Virus record (IMG/VR): IMGVR_UViG_3300015263_000690
Span: 1-28,024 of that record
Strand: one strand, 5' to 3'
Source: a virus
DNA: 28,024 nt
In this document: one piece after another, positions 6,684 through 12,319 of the stretch
Numbering within the stretch: the first letter of the stretch is position 1
Layout of the letters: every line of letters starts with the position of its first letter
Notes under the pieces: generated by a model
The model's database searches: none
Seen by the model: the letters and a program-made list of their open reading frames with translations, nothing else
What the model was told of the DNA's origin: nothing
Position numbers and translations under genes: made by a program

Positions 6684-7153
6684 TTCGCGAACCTCCGAAT
6701 CTGCCAGCCGCGCAACGCGAAGCGATGCCATTGCGGATCGTGGCCGCCCTCCCAGCGTTCGTATTTGCCGGCGCGCAGGAAACCCCATTCCTTGACCCGT
6801 GGGCCATGGATAAAGAGCGTCCAGGCGACCTGCCCGTGATCGATGAGAATGCGGTGGAAGGTCTCGCCGCGGATGACGTTGATGCGCCCCGGATGGTAGT
6901 AGCGCATGCCATCCTCGCGGATCTCGCGGTACTGGCCGCAGAGGATGAGCGATGCCGACCAGCCCCATGGATGATCGTGTAGGCCGCGATCCGGGTCGCT
7001 TGCCACGAAGCGATGCAGGTAGGCGCGCCACTGGCCGAAGCCGCAAATGTAGTAGCGCTCGAGGTAGGGTTCACCGTGCTGACCGCTGATGACGCGCACC
7101 GGCAGGCGGTCGGTCAGCCACCACAGACAGCGGGAGAGGGGGGATGGTTTCAT
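6680..7153 (-). CDS. Cupin-like phage protein, 157 aa
   Basis: The 157-residue protein has the spacing of a single-domain cupin: a strand pair ending ERYYICGF, then HRFVASDPDRGLHDHPWGW (H47, H59, D60, H61), then YYHPGRINVIRGETFHRI (H100) and H116. The HDHPW element with later histidines fits a metal-binding cupin pocket. It starts and ends in ATGA overlaps in the early operon. Cupins range from enzymes to sugar-binding proteins, so the reaction cannot be inferred. A role in modifying nucleotides or host components is conceivable. Confidence 0.68.
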   Translation of the reverse strand: MKPSPLSRCLWWLTDRLPVRVISGQHGEPYLERYYICGFGQWRAYLHRFVASDPDRGLHDHPWGWSASLILCGQYREIREDGMRYYHPGRINVIRGETFHRILIDHGQVAWTLFIHGPRVKEWGFLRAGKYERWEGGHDPQWHRFALRGWQIRRFAK

Positions 7154-8220
7154 AGTGCCAGTCCTTGCTGTGCGGTGCGATGTTTTTGGAGTTCGGCATA
7201 GGCCGGATTAAGTTCGCATCCAATCCAGTGACGACCGAGGGATTGAGCAACCTGTCCGGTAGTCCCGCTGCCGAAGAAGGGGTCAAAAACGATGTCGTCA
7301 GGACGCGAACCGGCGAGTACGCACGGCTCGATCAGGGATGGAGGAAAGGTGGCGAAATGGGCGCCATCGTAGGGTTCGGTGGCGACTGTCCAGACGGAGC
7401 GCCTATTGCGGCGCTCCGTGAAGCAACGAAATGCCTCGCGACCTTTTAATGCATTCGTCTTGCCATTGAATTCGCCGCGCTTTCTGTTTGCCGGAGCACG
7501 CAGCTTTCCTGCACCCTGCTCATTGCGCGGATCGAGTGAATTGGCGCCCGGCGAGCCGTAAGGGCGGCGCGGGTCGTTTGTGACCGAGATCTCTGCAATC
7601 GCGTCGGCGTCGTAGTAATAGCGCTCTGTTTTCGCCAGTAGGAATAGATACTCGTGCGATTTGGTTGGCCGATCAGTGACCGATTCCGGCATCGGATTTG
7701 GTTTATGCCAGATAATGTCGCTACGCAGATACCATCCATCGGTCTGCAAGGCGAAGGCTACGCGCCATGGGATGCCGACCAGGTCTTTTTGCTTCAGTCC
7801 AGCCGGCGGTGGAACCCAAGCGCGCCCAATGGCACCAGCCGCAGCAGCAGCAGCATGAAATCCCGGCGCTAGTTGTGACCCCCTGGCTTTCCGGCACTCC
7901 TGCTCATGTTCAATGCTGCCCTGAAGCGTCGATGTATTGCTCACATGGCCGCCCCTTCCACTGCCTGCATAGCTATCGCCAAGATTCAGCCAGAGCGTGC
8001 CATCGTCAGTAAGCAGATCGCGCACCAGGCTGAAGACCTCGACCATGTTGGCGACGTAGTCCGCCGGCGATGCCTCAAGACCTAATTGCCCCTCGACGCC
8101 ATAATCGCGTAACCCCCAATAAGGCGGGCTTGTGACGCAGGTCTGCACCTTCACGTCGTCAGCGATGAGTTGGCGCATGATGTCGCGACAATCTCCGAAA
8201 ATGCAGGTATCAAGCGCCAT
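7150..8220 (-). CDS. Site-specific DNA methyltransferase (N6-adenine or N4-cytosine, beta-type)
   Basis: The 356-residue protein carries the catalytic motif IV as TSPPYWGLRDYG at residues 30-41 and the SAM-binding motif I as FDPFFGSGTTGQVA near 317-330, with a target-recognition region between them. This order (IV before I) is that of beta-class amino-methyltransferases. SPPY occurs in both N4-cytosine and N6-adenine enzymes, so the base is undecided. There is no restriction endonuclease beside it: it is an orphan that would protect phage DNA from host restriction or mark DNA for regulation. It overlaps the upstream micro-gene by 11 bases. Confidence 0.92.
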   Translation of the reverse strand: MALDTCIFGDCRDIMRQLIADDVKVQTCVTSPPYWGLRDYGVEGQLGLEASPADYVANMVEVFSLVRDLLTDDGTLWLNLGDSYAGSGRGGHVSNTSTLQGSIEHEQECRKARGSQLAPGFHAAAAAAGAIGRAWVPPPAGLKQKDLVGIPWRVAFALQTDGWYLRSDIIWHKPNPMPESVTDRPTKSHEYLFLLAKTERYYYDADAIAEISVTNDPRRPYGSPGANSLDPRNEQGAGKLRAPANRKRGEFNGKTNALKGREAFRCFTERRNRRSVWTVATEPYDGAHFATFPPSLIEPCVLAGSRPDDIVFDPFFGSGTTGQVAQSLGRHWIGCELNPAYAELQKHRTAQQGLAL

Positions 8221-8311
8221 GGAGTTTTAGGAAAATGGTCCAAAGTGATCCGGCCAAAAAGCAGCAGGAGCCGACTGCATAGAGGACAAAAATCCATATT
8301 TCATTGCTCAT
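8210..8311 (-). CDS. Tiny single-span membrane peptide, 33 aa
   Basis: The ATG at 8311 overlaps the upstream stop in ATGA, and the frame ends 11 bases inside the methyltransferase start. The product (start MSNEIWIFVLYAVGSCCF) is a single membrane helix with a short acidic N-terminus and a KLHGA tail. Its position upstream of the methyltransferase, whose own start lacks a clear ribosome site, suggests that its translation delivers ribosomes to that gene. Function otherwise unknown. Confidence 0.58.
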   Translation of the reverse strand: MSNEIWIFVLYAVGSCCFLAGSLWTIFLKLHGA

Positions 8312-8628
8312 GCGGCACCTGGTTTGGTTTGTGCGCGGGGTGCGCTGTATATCCAGTTGGGGATTTGCACGGCGAAGGTCGGATCGGCGCGCATGGTAGT
8401 CATCACCAATTCCGGACGCTCGTAGTAGCGGCTCAGCAGGATGCGCAGGAACAGGCCCAGCACCGGCTTGCGCTGGCCCGTCCGCCGGTCGATGGCGTCG
8501 AAAAAAAAGCGACTGTTGTCGCTCACGATTTCGGATGGATGTAGCATCTCTCGCCCGGAGAGGTGCGGCACGATGCGGGCGCAGACCTTGCGGCCGGGAA
8601 AGCGCATCACGTCGCGGCCGGGTTTCAT
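8308..8628 (-). CDS. Hypothetical protein, 106 aa
   Basis: The ATG at 8628 lies in an ATGA overlap, as does the stop. The 106-residue protein is basic and mixed alpha/beta: MRFPGRKVCARIVPHLSG, then SRFFFDAIDRRTGQR, then LGLFLRILLSRYYERPELV and a strand-like end (FAVQIPNWIYSAP). No catalytic motif or Cys/His cluster is visible. The position inside the early operon and good codon use support it as a real gene. No family recognised. Confidence 0.66.
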   Translation of the reverse strand: MKPGRDVMRFPGRKVCARIVPHLSGREMLHPSEIVSDNSRFFFDAIDRRTGQRKPVLGLFLRILLSRYYERPELVMTTMRADPTFAVQIPNWIYSAPRAQTKPGAA

Positions 8629-8873
8629 TCGCCGATCCTCTCATCGGCCGTGACGCGATCGCGCCGCGCCTTTTGCTCGCACTCGCGGCGCCATTTGGTG
8701 AGCTCGCGTTCCTGCCATGCCGGCAGTTGGTTGCCGCCGCGCCATGCCTTCCATGCACGGTGGATCTCGACCGCGAAGATGATGATGAGCAGTGCGCCGA
8801 AGAAAAGCAGCCAGAGCAGGTACAGCGATTCACCGGCCGTGAGTTCGCGGGTGAATACCGAGTAGTAGCTCAT
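8625..8873 (-). CDS. Membrane protein, 82 aa, one span plus basic cytoplasmic tail
   Basis: I chose the ATG at 8873, in an ATGA overlap with the upstream gene, over a TTG at 8891. One long hydrophobic segment (about residues 17-36, LYLLWLLFFGALLIIIFAVE) is followed by a strongly basic, helical tail (HRAWKAWRGG, later WRRECEQKARRDR). By the positive-inside rule the C-terminus should face the cytoplasm. It is the largest of the small membrane proteins in this operon. Function unknown. Confidence 0.68.
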   Translation of the reverse strand: MSYYSVFTRELTAGESLYLLWLLFFGALLIIIFAVEIHRAWKAWRGGNQLPAWQERELTKWRRECEQKARRDRVTADERIGE

Positions 8874-9109
8874 TGCAGTTTCCCGTACCAAACCGCGGCG
8901 TCGACGTAGCTTCCGCGTTGGCCATGATGGTGCTTGTAAGCGCGGCGCAGCAGTTTCGATCCAGCCTGGTTTGCGATCCTGCGCCTGCTCATGTGCGGGC
9001 GGACGAAGCTTGCCCGCGGCGGCGGCAAGGCGCCGGCTGCCATGGCAAGGATCATGGCCCGGAGAAAGCCTGGCTTTCGCTTGCGACCAACGATGCCTGA
9101 TTCCTTCAT
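8870..9109 (-). CDS. Small very basic protein, 79 aa
   Basis: The ATG at 9109 overlaps the stop of the upstream micro-gene in ATGA and has GAGG about 9 bases upstream. The 79-residue product is very basic (MKESGIVGRKRKPGFLRAM, then MSRRRIANQAGSKLLRRAYK) and ends QRGSYVDAAVWYGKLQ. A nucleic-acid-binding role would fit the charge but is not shown by any motif. Both ends overlap neighbours, so it is part of one coupled transcript. Confidence 0.64.
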   Translation of the reverse strand: MKESGIVGRKRKPGFLRAMILAMAAGALPPPRASFVRPHMSRRRIANQAGSKLLRRAYKHHHGQRGSYVDAAVWYGKLQ

Positions 9110-9201
9110 GCTGGCCGCCTCATCTTCCAGCAGCCGACGATGGCCCATAGTGCCGTTCCGCAACACATCAGCGTGGCACCGATCAATGCGATTTCAGTCA
9201 T
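9106..9201 (-). CDS. Tiny single-span membrane peptide, 31 aa
   Basis: This short frame starts at the ATG 9201-9199, overlapping the upstream TGA in ATGA, and its own stop overlaps the ATG at 9109 in the same way. The 31 residues (start MTEIALIGATLMCCGTALWA) form one hydrophobic helix with two adjacent cysteines and a basic end (KMRRPA). Without it there would be a 90-base gap in an otherwise gap-free gene chain, which supports it. Function unknown. Confidence 0.58.
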   Translation of the reverse strand: MTEIALIGATLMCCGTALWAIVGCWKMRRPA

Positions 9202-9497
9202 TGCGGTCCTCCATGCATGTGGCCGGCGAAATGCTCGGCGCTGCATCGTGTGAAGCCGTAGCGATAGGGGTCGATGACGAATGCCAGGAATGGCACCCGC
9301 CGTGCGTATTCAGAGCGCTCGTAGAAGCGGCCGAGTTGCTCGAGCAGTGCATCGTCCATCGGGATGAGCGGCGCCAGTTCGGTGACGCTGAGCGTGGCGG
9401 TGGCCAGCTGCTCAATGGATTCCATGATGAATGCCATCTGCGCCTCGCGGGCCATGGCCTGGTAGTGGGCGACTCTCTGCTGCTTGTCGGTTTGCAT
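9198..9497 (-). CDS. Hypothetical protein, 99 aa, first gene after the GCCNN array
   Basis: The ATG at 9497 has a strong AGGAG seven bases upstream, so I reject the longer frame that reads into the repeat array as far as 9782. The 99-residue product is helical in its first half (AHYQAMAREAQMAFIMESIE, then LATATLSVTELAPLIPMDDA) and ends with FLAFVIDPYRYGFTRC and a His-rich tail (HFAGHMHGGPQ). It heads the coupled block of genes running to the integrase. No family recognised. Confidence 0.7.
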   Translation of the reverse strand: MQTDKQQRVAHYQAMAREAQMAFIMESIEQLATATLSVTELAPLIPMDDALLEQLGRFYERSEYARRVPFLAFVIDPYRYGFTRCSAEHFAGHMHGGPQ

Positions 9498-9542
9498 AGG
9501 ATTTCTCCTGATGAATCGGTCACTAATCACAATTCCGTTCCT

Positions 9543-9787
9543 GCCTTGCCATGCCCAGCCCAGCCCAGCCGCGCCATGCCTTGCCTCGCCATGCCTCGCC
9601 TGCCATGCCTGCCTTGCCGCGCCCCGCCCGGCCCGGCCATGCCAGGCCACGCCTGCCTTGCCTTGCCGCGCCCGGCCCGGCCTCGCCGTGCCACGCCGCG
9701 CCTGCCTTGCCTCGCCGGGCCTCGCCGCGCCCTGCCTTGCCCTGCCTGCCTTGCCTCGCCGCGCCGGGCCTGGCCGCGCCATGCCAC
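9543..9787. repeat. Degenerate pentanucleotide array, (GCCNN) about 50 copies
   Basis: From 9543 to 9787 the plus strand reads almost without a break as GCC followed by two variable bases: GCCTT, GCCAT, GCCCA, GCCGC, GCCCG and so on. I count about 50 units, five of them shortened to GCCT. The GCC is invariant and only the two following bases vary, so this is not simple slippage of one unit. All six frames are open across it. In the mRNA of the minus-strand operon it would read as repeated GGC, giving pairs of G every five bases. It lies between two early genes, 46 bases upstream of a strong ribosome site. Confidence 0.92.
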
Positions 9788-9812
9788 ACCAGCACCGCCT
9801 AGCGCCGCCCAG

Positions 9813-10262
9813 TTAGGCAATGTCGAACACCTTGCGCACCCGGTCCGCTTCCGCGAACAGGTTTCGAAGCTCCGGCATGTCTACATATGCAGACTGCAAT
9901 GGCGAGAAGATTTCGAAAAACCTCTCCAGTCTGCAGTCATGCTCCTGTTTGGCCACCGGCGCCACCCGGTGCGTTACCTGCCGCAACGGAGGTGCAGCCG
10001 GCATGCTCGGCTTGACCTGCACCTCGATCCGTTTCGGTGGCGACTGGTCGATGATGACAACGATCTGGATGAGGCGGCGCACGTACTCGATGACAACGCG
10101 CTCGCCGTATTCGGCGAGATGCTTTGCCCAAGCCGAGGCCGGATGATCCTTGGCCCAAGCGACCACGGCCTCCGGCTCAGCGGACGGAATCAAGGCCAGC
10201 TCGCCCTTCATGTCGCGCAGATCGTTATAGCCACGCAGGGAGACATCGAACGCGACCTGCAT
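9813..10262 (-). CDS. Hypothetical protein, 149 aa, partner of the RAMP-like gene
   Basis: The ATG at 10262 lies one base after the stop of the upstream RAMP-like gene, so the two are translated together; the longer frame to 10457 is inside that gene. The protein starts MQVAFDVSLRGYNDLRDMKG and has a hydrophobic core segment (RLIQIVVIIDQS, about residues 63-74). A proline-rich linker (VKPSMPAAPPLRQ) and a helical C-terminal domain (RLERFFEIFSPLQS, later LRNLFAEADRVRKVFDIA) follow. It ends 26 bases before the GCCNN array. No family recognised. Coupling suggests it acts with the upstream protein. Confidence 0.7.
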   Translation of the reverse strand: MQVAFDVSLRGYNDLRDMKGELALIPSAEPEAVVAWAKDHPASAWAKHLAEYGERVVIEYVRRLIQIVVIIDQSPPKRIEVQVKPSMPAAPPLRQVTHRVAPVAKQEHDCRLERFFEIFSPLQSAYVDMPELRNLFAEADRVRKVFDIA

Positions 10263-10263
10263 C

Positions 10264-10893
10264 TCAGCGCTCCAATGCGAACAGGCCCCAACCCATGCCT
10301 GCGCTGTTCTTGCTATCCGGGCGGCCCTCGCCGATGCCAACCTGCAGGCCAACGCGGGCGAGCAGATTGGAAACGTCCTGCGTTGAGAACTGATCGGCAT
10401 CGAAGCGGATGCGCAGTACAGCGGCCCAGTCGTGATAGGCGGCACGCACCGTGACATACGGCTGGCCGGTCTCGACGCGGGCCATGTCCTCCTGCTTGAT
10501 CGGTTCGCCCATGATGCGGATCAGCGGGATCTGCGGTTCGAGCTTGTCGCGACCATCGGCCTCGATGAAAAGCGAGAGTTTGGCTAGCACCATCTTGAAG
10601 CCGACCAGACGGCAGGCGCTGATGAGGGCGGCACGAATGGCGGAAGCGTTGAATCCGTCCCAGCCTTCCTCGGAGATATATCTGGCCTCCTCATAAAGAG
10701 AGTCCGTCGATTTGGCCTCGCGATTTTTCTTTGAACTCGCGCTCTTGCCGGTTTCCATTTTTTGCTTCATCTGCTCTTTGGTCTTGGCGCTGAAGCGATG
10801 AATGACAAGCGGCGAAAGGCCGCGAATCTTGAAAAGCGCCGTCTGGAAATTCGGTTCCTTGATGATTACCGGTGCTGCTTTTGCGATTGCCAT
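10264..10893 (-). CDS. Putative RAMP-like (Cas7-superfamily-like) phage protein, 209 aa
   Basis: The ATG at 10893 has AGGAG six bases upstream and is preferred to a TTG at 10899. The layout resembles RAMP-fold proteins: a first strand ending FKIRGLSPLVIHR (about 20-32), a conserved-looking GFNASAIRAALISACR near 80-95 in the place where RAMPs have their PGSS-[IL]-[KR]-G-[AV]-[LM]-R helix, and a glycine-rich C-terminal loop VGIGEGRPDSKNSAGMGWG. There are no CRISPR genes around it. In phages such a protein could coat or anneal single-stranded nucleic acid. This is a fold-level inference from pattern only. The gene itself is certain, the function is not. Confidence 0.6.
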   Translation of the reverse strand: MAIAKAAPVIIKEPNFQTALFKIRGLSPLVIHRFSAKTKEQMKQKMETGKSASSKKNREAKSTDSLYEEARYISEEGWDGFNASAIRAALISACRLVGFKMVLAKLSLFIEADGRDKLEPQIPLIRIMGEPIKQEDMARVETGQPYVTVRAAYHDWAAVLRIRFDADQFSTQDVSNLLARVGLQVGIGEGRPDSKNSAGMGWGLFALER

Positions 10894-10955
10894 TGACAAC
10901 TCCTGTTTCCTGATGCGCTCTGTTGGGACGGTCGGGCGCGGTCACCGTTTGTAAC

Positions 10956-11255
10956 TCAAAGAAACCCGTTGAACTGCCGCGCTCCGCAGGCGGCGAGTGT
11001 CTGTCGCGTGCAGCGGTAGAGCATCTTCATGGCATCCACCACGAAGCTAATTGGGCGAAGTTTTGGCTCCAGAGATTCCACGCGCGCCAGCCAATCCTCA
11101 GCCCATCCGAGCAGCAATTTCAGTTCTGCCACTCCGCACTCGGTGAGCGCGCGCAGCATGGCCAAATCGGACTCTCCGGCGTCGATGTCGATGGCGTCGG
11201 CAAGCAACATCGCATCGCGTTGATCGTAGGCGGCACGTAGCTTTGCTATGTCCAT
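10956..11255 (-). CDS. First gene of the early-left operon, 99 aa, unknown function
   Basis: The ATG at 11255 abuts operator OL-a and lies about 8 bases after the proposed -10 box, so the mRNA probably begins at or near the start codon. There is no Shine-Dalgarno. The longer frame to 11294 would begin upstream of the promoter and is rejected. The 99-residue protein is helical (MDIAKLRAAYDQRDAMLLAD, then ALTECGVAELKLLLGWAEDW). As the first gene under PL it occupies the place of lambda N, but it lacks an arginine-rich N-terminus, so an antiterminator role is not supported. Confidence 0.72.
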   Translation of the reverse strand: MDIAKLRAAYDQRDAMLLADAIDIDAGESDLAMLRALTECGVAELKLLLGWAEDWLARVESLEPKLRPISFVVDAMKMLYRCTRQTLAACGARQFNGFL

Positions 11256-11270
11256 GTAAGCAAGCTTACA
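11255..11270. promoter_or_regulatory. Operator OL-a, overlapping the PL -10 box and a start codon
   Basis: TGTAAGCAAGCTTACA is a near-perfect palindrome with arms TGTAAGC and GCTTACA. It nearly matches the site next to the repressor start (12248-12261): one base differs. It contains the proposed PL -10 box, and its first base is the A-complement of the early gene's ATG, so bound repressor would cover both promoter and start codon. Confidence 0.78.
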
Positions 11271-11290
11271 CACGGCGGCGGCCGTGTCAA
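11263..11290 (-). promoter_or_regulatory. PL-like early leftward promoter
   Basis: On the minus strand a consensus TTGACA (11290-11285) is followed after 16 bases by TAAGCT (11268-11263). Seven further bases lead to the ATG at 11255, so transcription should start at or beside the A of the start codon. Both boxes are covered by operators. Confidence 0.7.
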
Positions 11291-11300
11291 GCATGCTAAT
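11287..11300. promoter_or_regulatory. Operator OL-b, overlapping the PL -35 box
   Basis: TCAAGCATGCTAAT (reverse complement ATTAGCATGCTTGA) shares the AGCATGCTTGA core with the site at 12273-12286 and overlaps the TTGACA -35 box of PL. Its centre is 31 bases from that of OL-a. Confidence 0.68.
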
Positions 11301-11310
11301 GGCGCGGGCA

Positions 11311-11336
11311 AAACAAAAGGGGCCATTCGGCCCCTT
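11311..11336 (-). terminator. Terminator of the repressor-lipoprotein transcript
   Basis: On the minus strand AAGGGGCC, loop GAAT, GGCCCCTT is followed by TTTTGTTTT, a strong intrinsic terminator. It ends the repressor operon just before the PL promoter and so isolates it from the early-left genes. Confidence 0.88.
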
Positions 11337-11381
11337 GGGGTGTCAGAAGATCGGCGCCGTCAGAAGCGCCTCAGCGAGAAT

Positions 11382-11741
11382 TCATGGGGAGTCGACGTGG
11401 ACAATGCGCCCGTCGCGGAACAGAAAACGGTGCACCTGAAAACCGGTGTAACCGCCCATGCGGTTCTTGGCATTGACGACGGCGTCGACCCGGTAGCCAT
11501 AGGTGGTGGTGTAGCCATACCAGGTGTTGGGCGTGACGACGTAGTCCCGCATTGGTTGCGAGATGCTGCGGTACTGGGCCGAGGCCGGATCAAGCAGGGT
11601 GGAGGAAAAATACACCTCAATCAGCTGGCGGTAGTTGGCCGGCGGCGGCGCACCATAGTCCGCGCTGGCTAGTTCCTGGACGGTTGGCTGCGTGGCGCAG
11701 GCGGCCAGCAACGCGACAGCAATGATGGCGAAATGTTTCAT
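11382..11741 (-). CDS. Lipoprotein co-translated with the phage repressor
   Basis: The ATG at 11741 overlaps the repressor stop in ATGA, so it should be made in the lysogen whenever the repressor is made. The 119-residue product has a signal peptide ending in the lipobox LLAAC (Cys at residue 15). The mature part has features of a widespread small secreted family: a helix then STLLDPASAQYRSI, aromatic strands TWYGYTTTYGYRVDAVVNAK, and NRMGGYTGFQVHRFLFRDG. The residue after Cys is Ala, consistent with outer-membrane sorting. Lysogen-expressed lipoproteins can block receptors against superinfection; that role is inference here. Confidence 0.82.
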   Translation of the reverse strand: MKHFAIIAVALLAACATQPTVQELASADYGAPPPANYRQLIEVYFSSTLLDPASAQYRSISQPMRDYVVTPNTWYGYTTTYGYRVDAVVNAKNRMGGYTGFQVHRFLFRDGRIVHVDSP

Positions 11742-12247
11742 TTGGCTTTCCTCATGATTCTGGCGCGCATATCAGAGACCACGCGTTGCTCGAAGTCAAC
11801 GTAGGAGGAACCGGCGGGGCGGGCGGCGAGGCGCGGATCGACATCGGCAAGCAGGGTTTGCAGATAGATGAACTGGCGCACCATCTCACGGGTGGGCGAG
11901 GGCAGAGACGCCCACAGGCGGGCGACCTCCAGCGCGTCATCGCCGACATAGGCTGGCGCCTCGGGTTCGGCGGCGACCAGGGCCGCGCTATCGGAACTGA
12001 CGACGCGCGGCAGGCGGCCGGTGGCGAGCCACTCCATGCGGTGTCCGGTGACATGCGAGATGGCGGCGAGGTTTTCCGGGCGGACGCTTTTGGTGTCGCC
12101 CGACTCCCATTGGGCGCAGGCCGCGCGCGTGACGCCGTGAAAACCCCAACGCTTTAGAAGTTTATCGAGCGCGGCGGCGAAGGCGGTGAGCGTTGAGAAT
12201 TTGGCGGCCTTGCGGGCCTGGGTAATGCGGCTGGCGAGTGTGCTCAT
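11738..12247 (-). CDS. CI-like phage repressor without an S24 autoprotease domain
   Basis: The ATG at 12247 abuts operator OR3 and no Shine-Dalgarno is present, as in a leaderless lambda cI message; the longer frame to 12364 would run into cro. The 169-residue protein has an N-terminal HTH region (about residues 3-75: SRITQARKAAKF, AACAQWESGDTKSVRPENLA, HRMEWLATGRLP). A short helical C-terminal part follows (LWASLPSPTREMVRQFIYLQ). The C-terminus has no serine-lysine peptidase motifs of the LexA/CI S24 type and is too short for that domain. SOS-driven self-cleavage is therefore unlikely, and induction may need an antirepressor. It faces cro across three operators. Confidence 0.82.
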   Translation of the reverse strand: MSTLASRITQARKAAKFSTLTAFAAALDKLLKRWGFHGVTRAACAQWESGDTKSVRPENLAAISHVTGHRMEWLATGRLPRVVSSDSAALVAAEPEAPAYVGDDALEVARLWASLPSPTREMVRQFIYLQTLLADVDPRLAARPAGSSYVDFEQRVVSDMRARIMRKAK

Positions 12248-12261
12248 GTAAGAAAGCTTAC
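12248..12261. promoter_or_regulatory. Operator OR3 next to the repressor start
   Basis: GTAAGAAAGCTTAC directly abuts the repressor ATG and differs from OL-a by one base. On the minus strand it contains TAAGCT seven bases from the ATG, a possible -10 of the repressor-maintenance promoter. No good -35 precedes it, as expected for a promoter that needs activation by bound repressor. Confidence 0.75.
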
Positions 12262-12272
12262 GCTCGGGTAGT

Positions 12273-12286
12273 GCCAGCATGCTTGA
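12273..12286. promoter_or_regulatory. Operator OR2 overlapping the PR -35 box
   Basis: GCCAGCATGCTTGA shares the AGCATGCTTGA core with OL-b. Its centre is 25 bases from OR3, and it overlaps the TTGACG -35 box of PR. Confidence 0.68.
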
Positions 12287-12312
12287 CGCGGGGGTGTTAG
12301 CATGCTTACATT
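12283..12312 (+). promoter_or_regulatory. PR-like early rightward promoter
   Basis: TTGACG (12283-12288) and TACATT (12307-12312) are separated by 18 bases and overlap OR2 and OR1. Seven bases separate the -10 box from the ATG of cro at 12320, so the message is probably leaderless. Confidence 0.72.
12296..12309. promoter_or_regulatory. Operator OR1 overlapping the PR -10 box
   Basis: GTTAGCATGCTTAC is a near-perfect palindrome, extended to TGT...ACA by its flanks. Its centre lies 23 bases from OR2, a spacing close to two helical turns as in lambda OR. Confidence 0.78.
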
Positions 12313-12319
12313 CTCGCGT

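Noticed and set aside
6387-7046. 219-codon version of the 98-aa gene
   Set aside because: The first 120 codons are the out-of-frame shadow of the cupin-like gene; ATG 6683 has a GGAGG and an ATGA overlap.
9498-9782. N-terminal extension of the 99-aa gene into the repeat array
   Set aside because: A strong ribosome site lies directly before ATG 9497, and the extension is merely the translated repeat.
9543-9787. CRISPR array or coding minisatellite
   Set aside because: Units are only five bases long with no spacers, and no frame has a start signal.
8991-10454. A 487-codon plus-strand open frame
   Set aside because: It runs antisense through several minus-strand genes and is open only because the GCCNN array has no stops in any frame.
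5058-12247. Diversity-generating retroelement or toxin-antitoxin pair among the small early genes
   Set aside because: No reverse transcriptase motifs, variable/template repeats or recognisable toxin families are present.
12302-12319. Six-codon N-terminal extension of Cro from ATG 12302
   Set aside because: That ATG lies inside the PR -10 region and operator and would not be transcribed.
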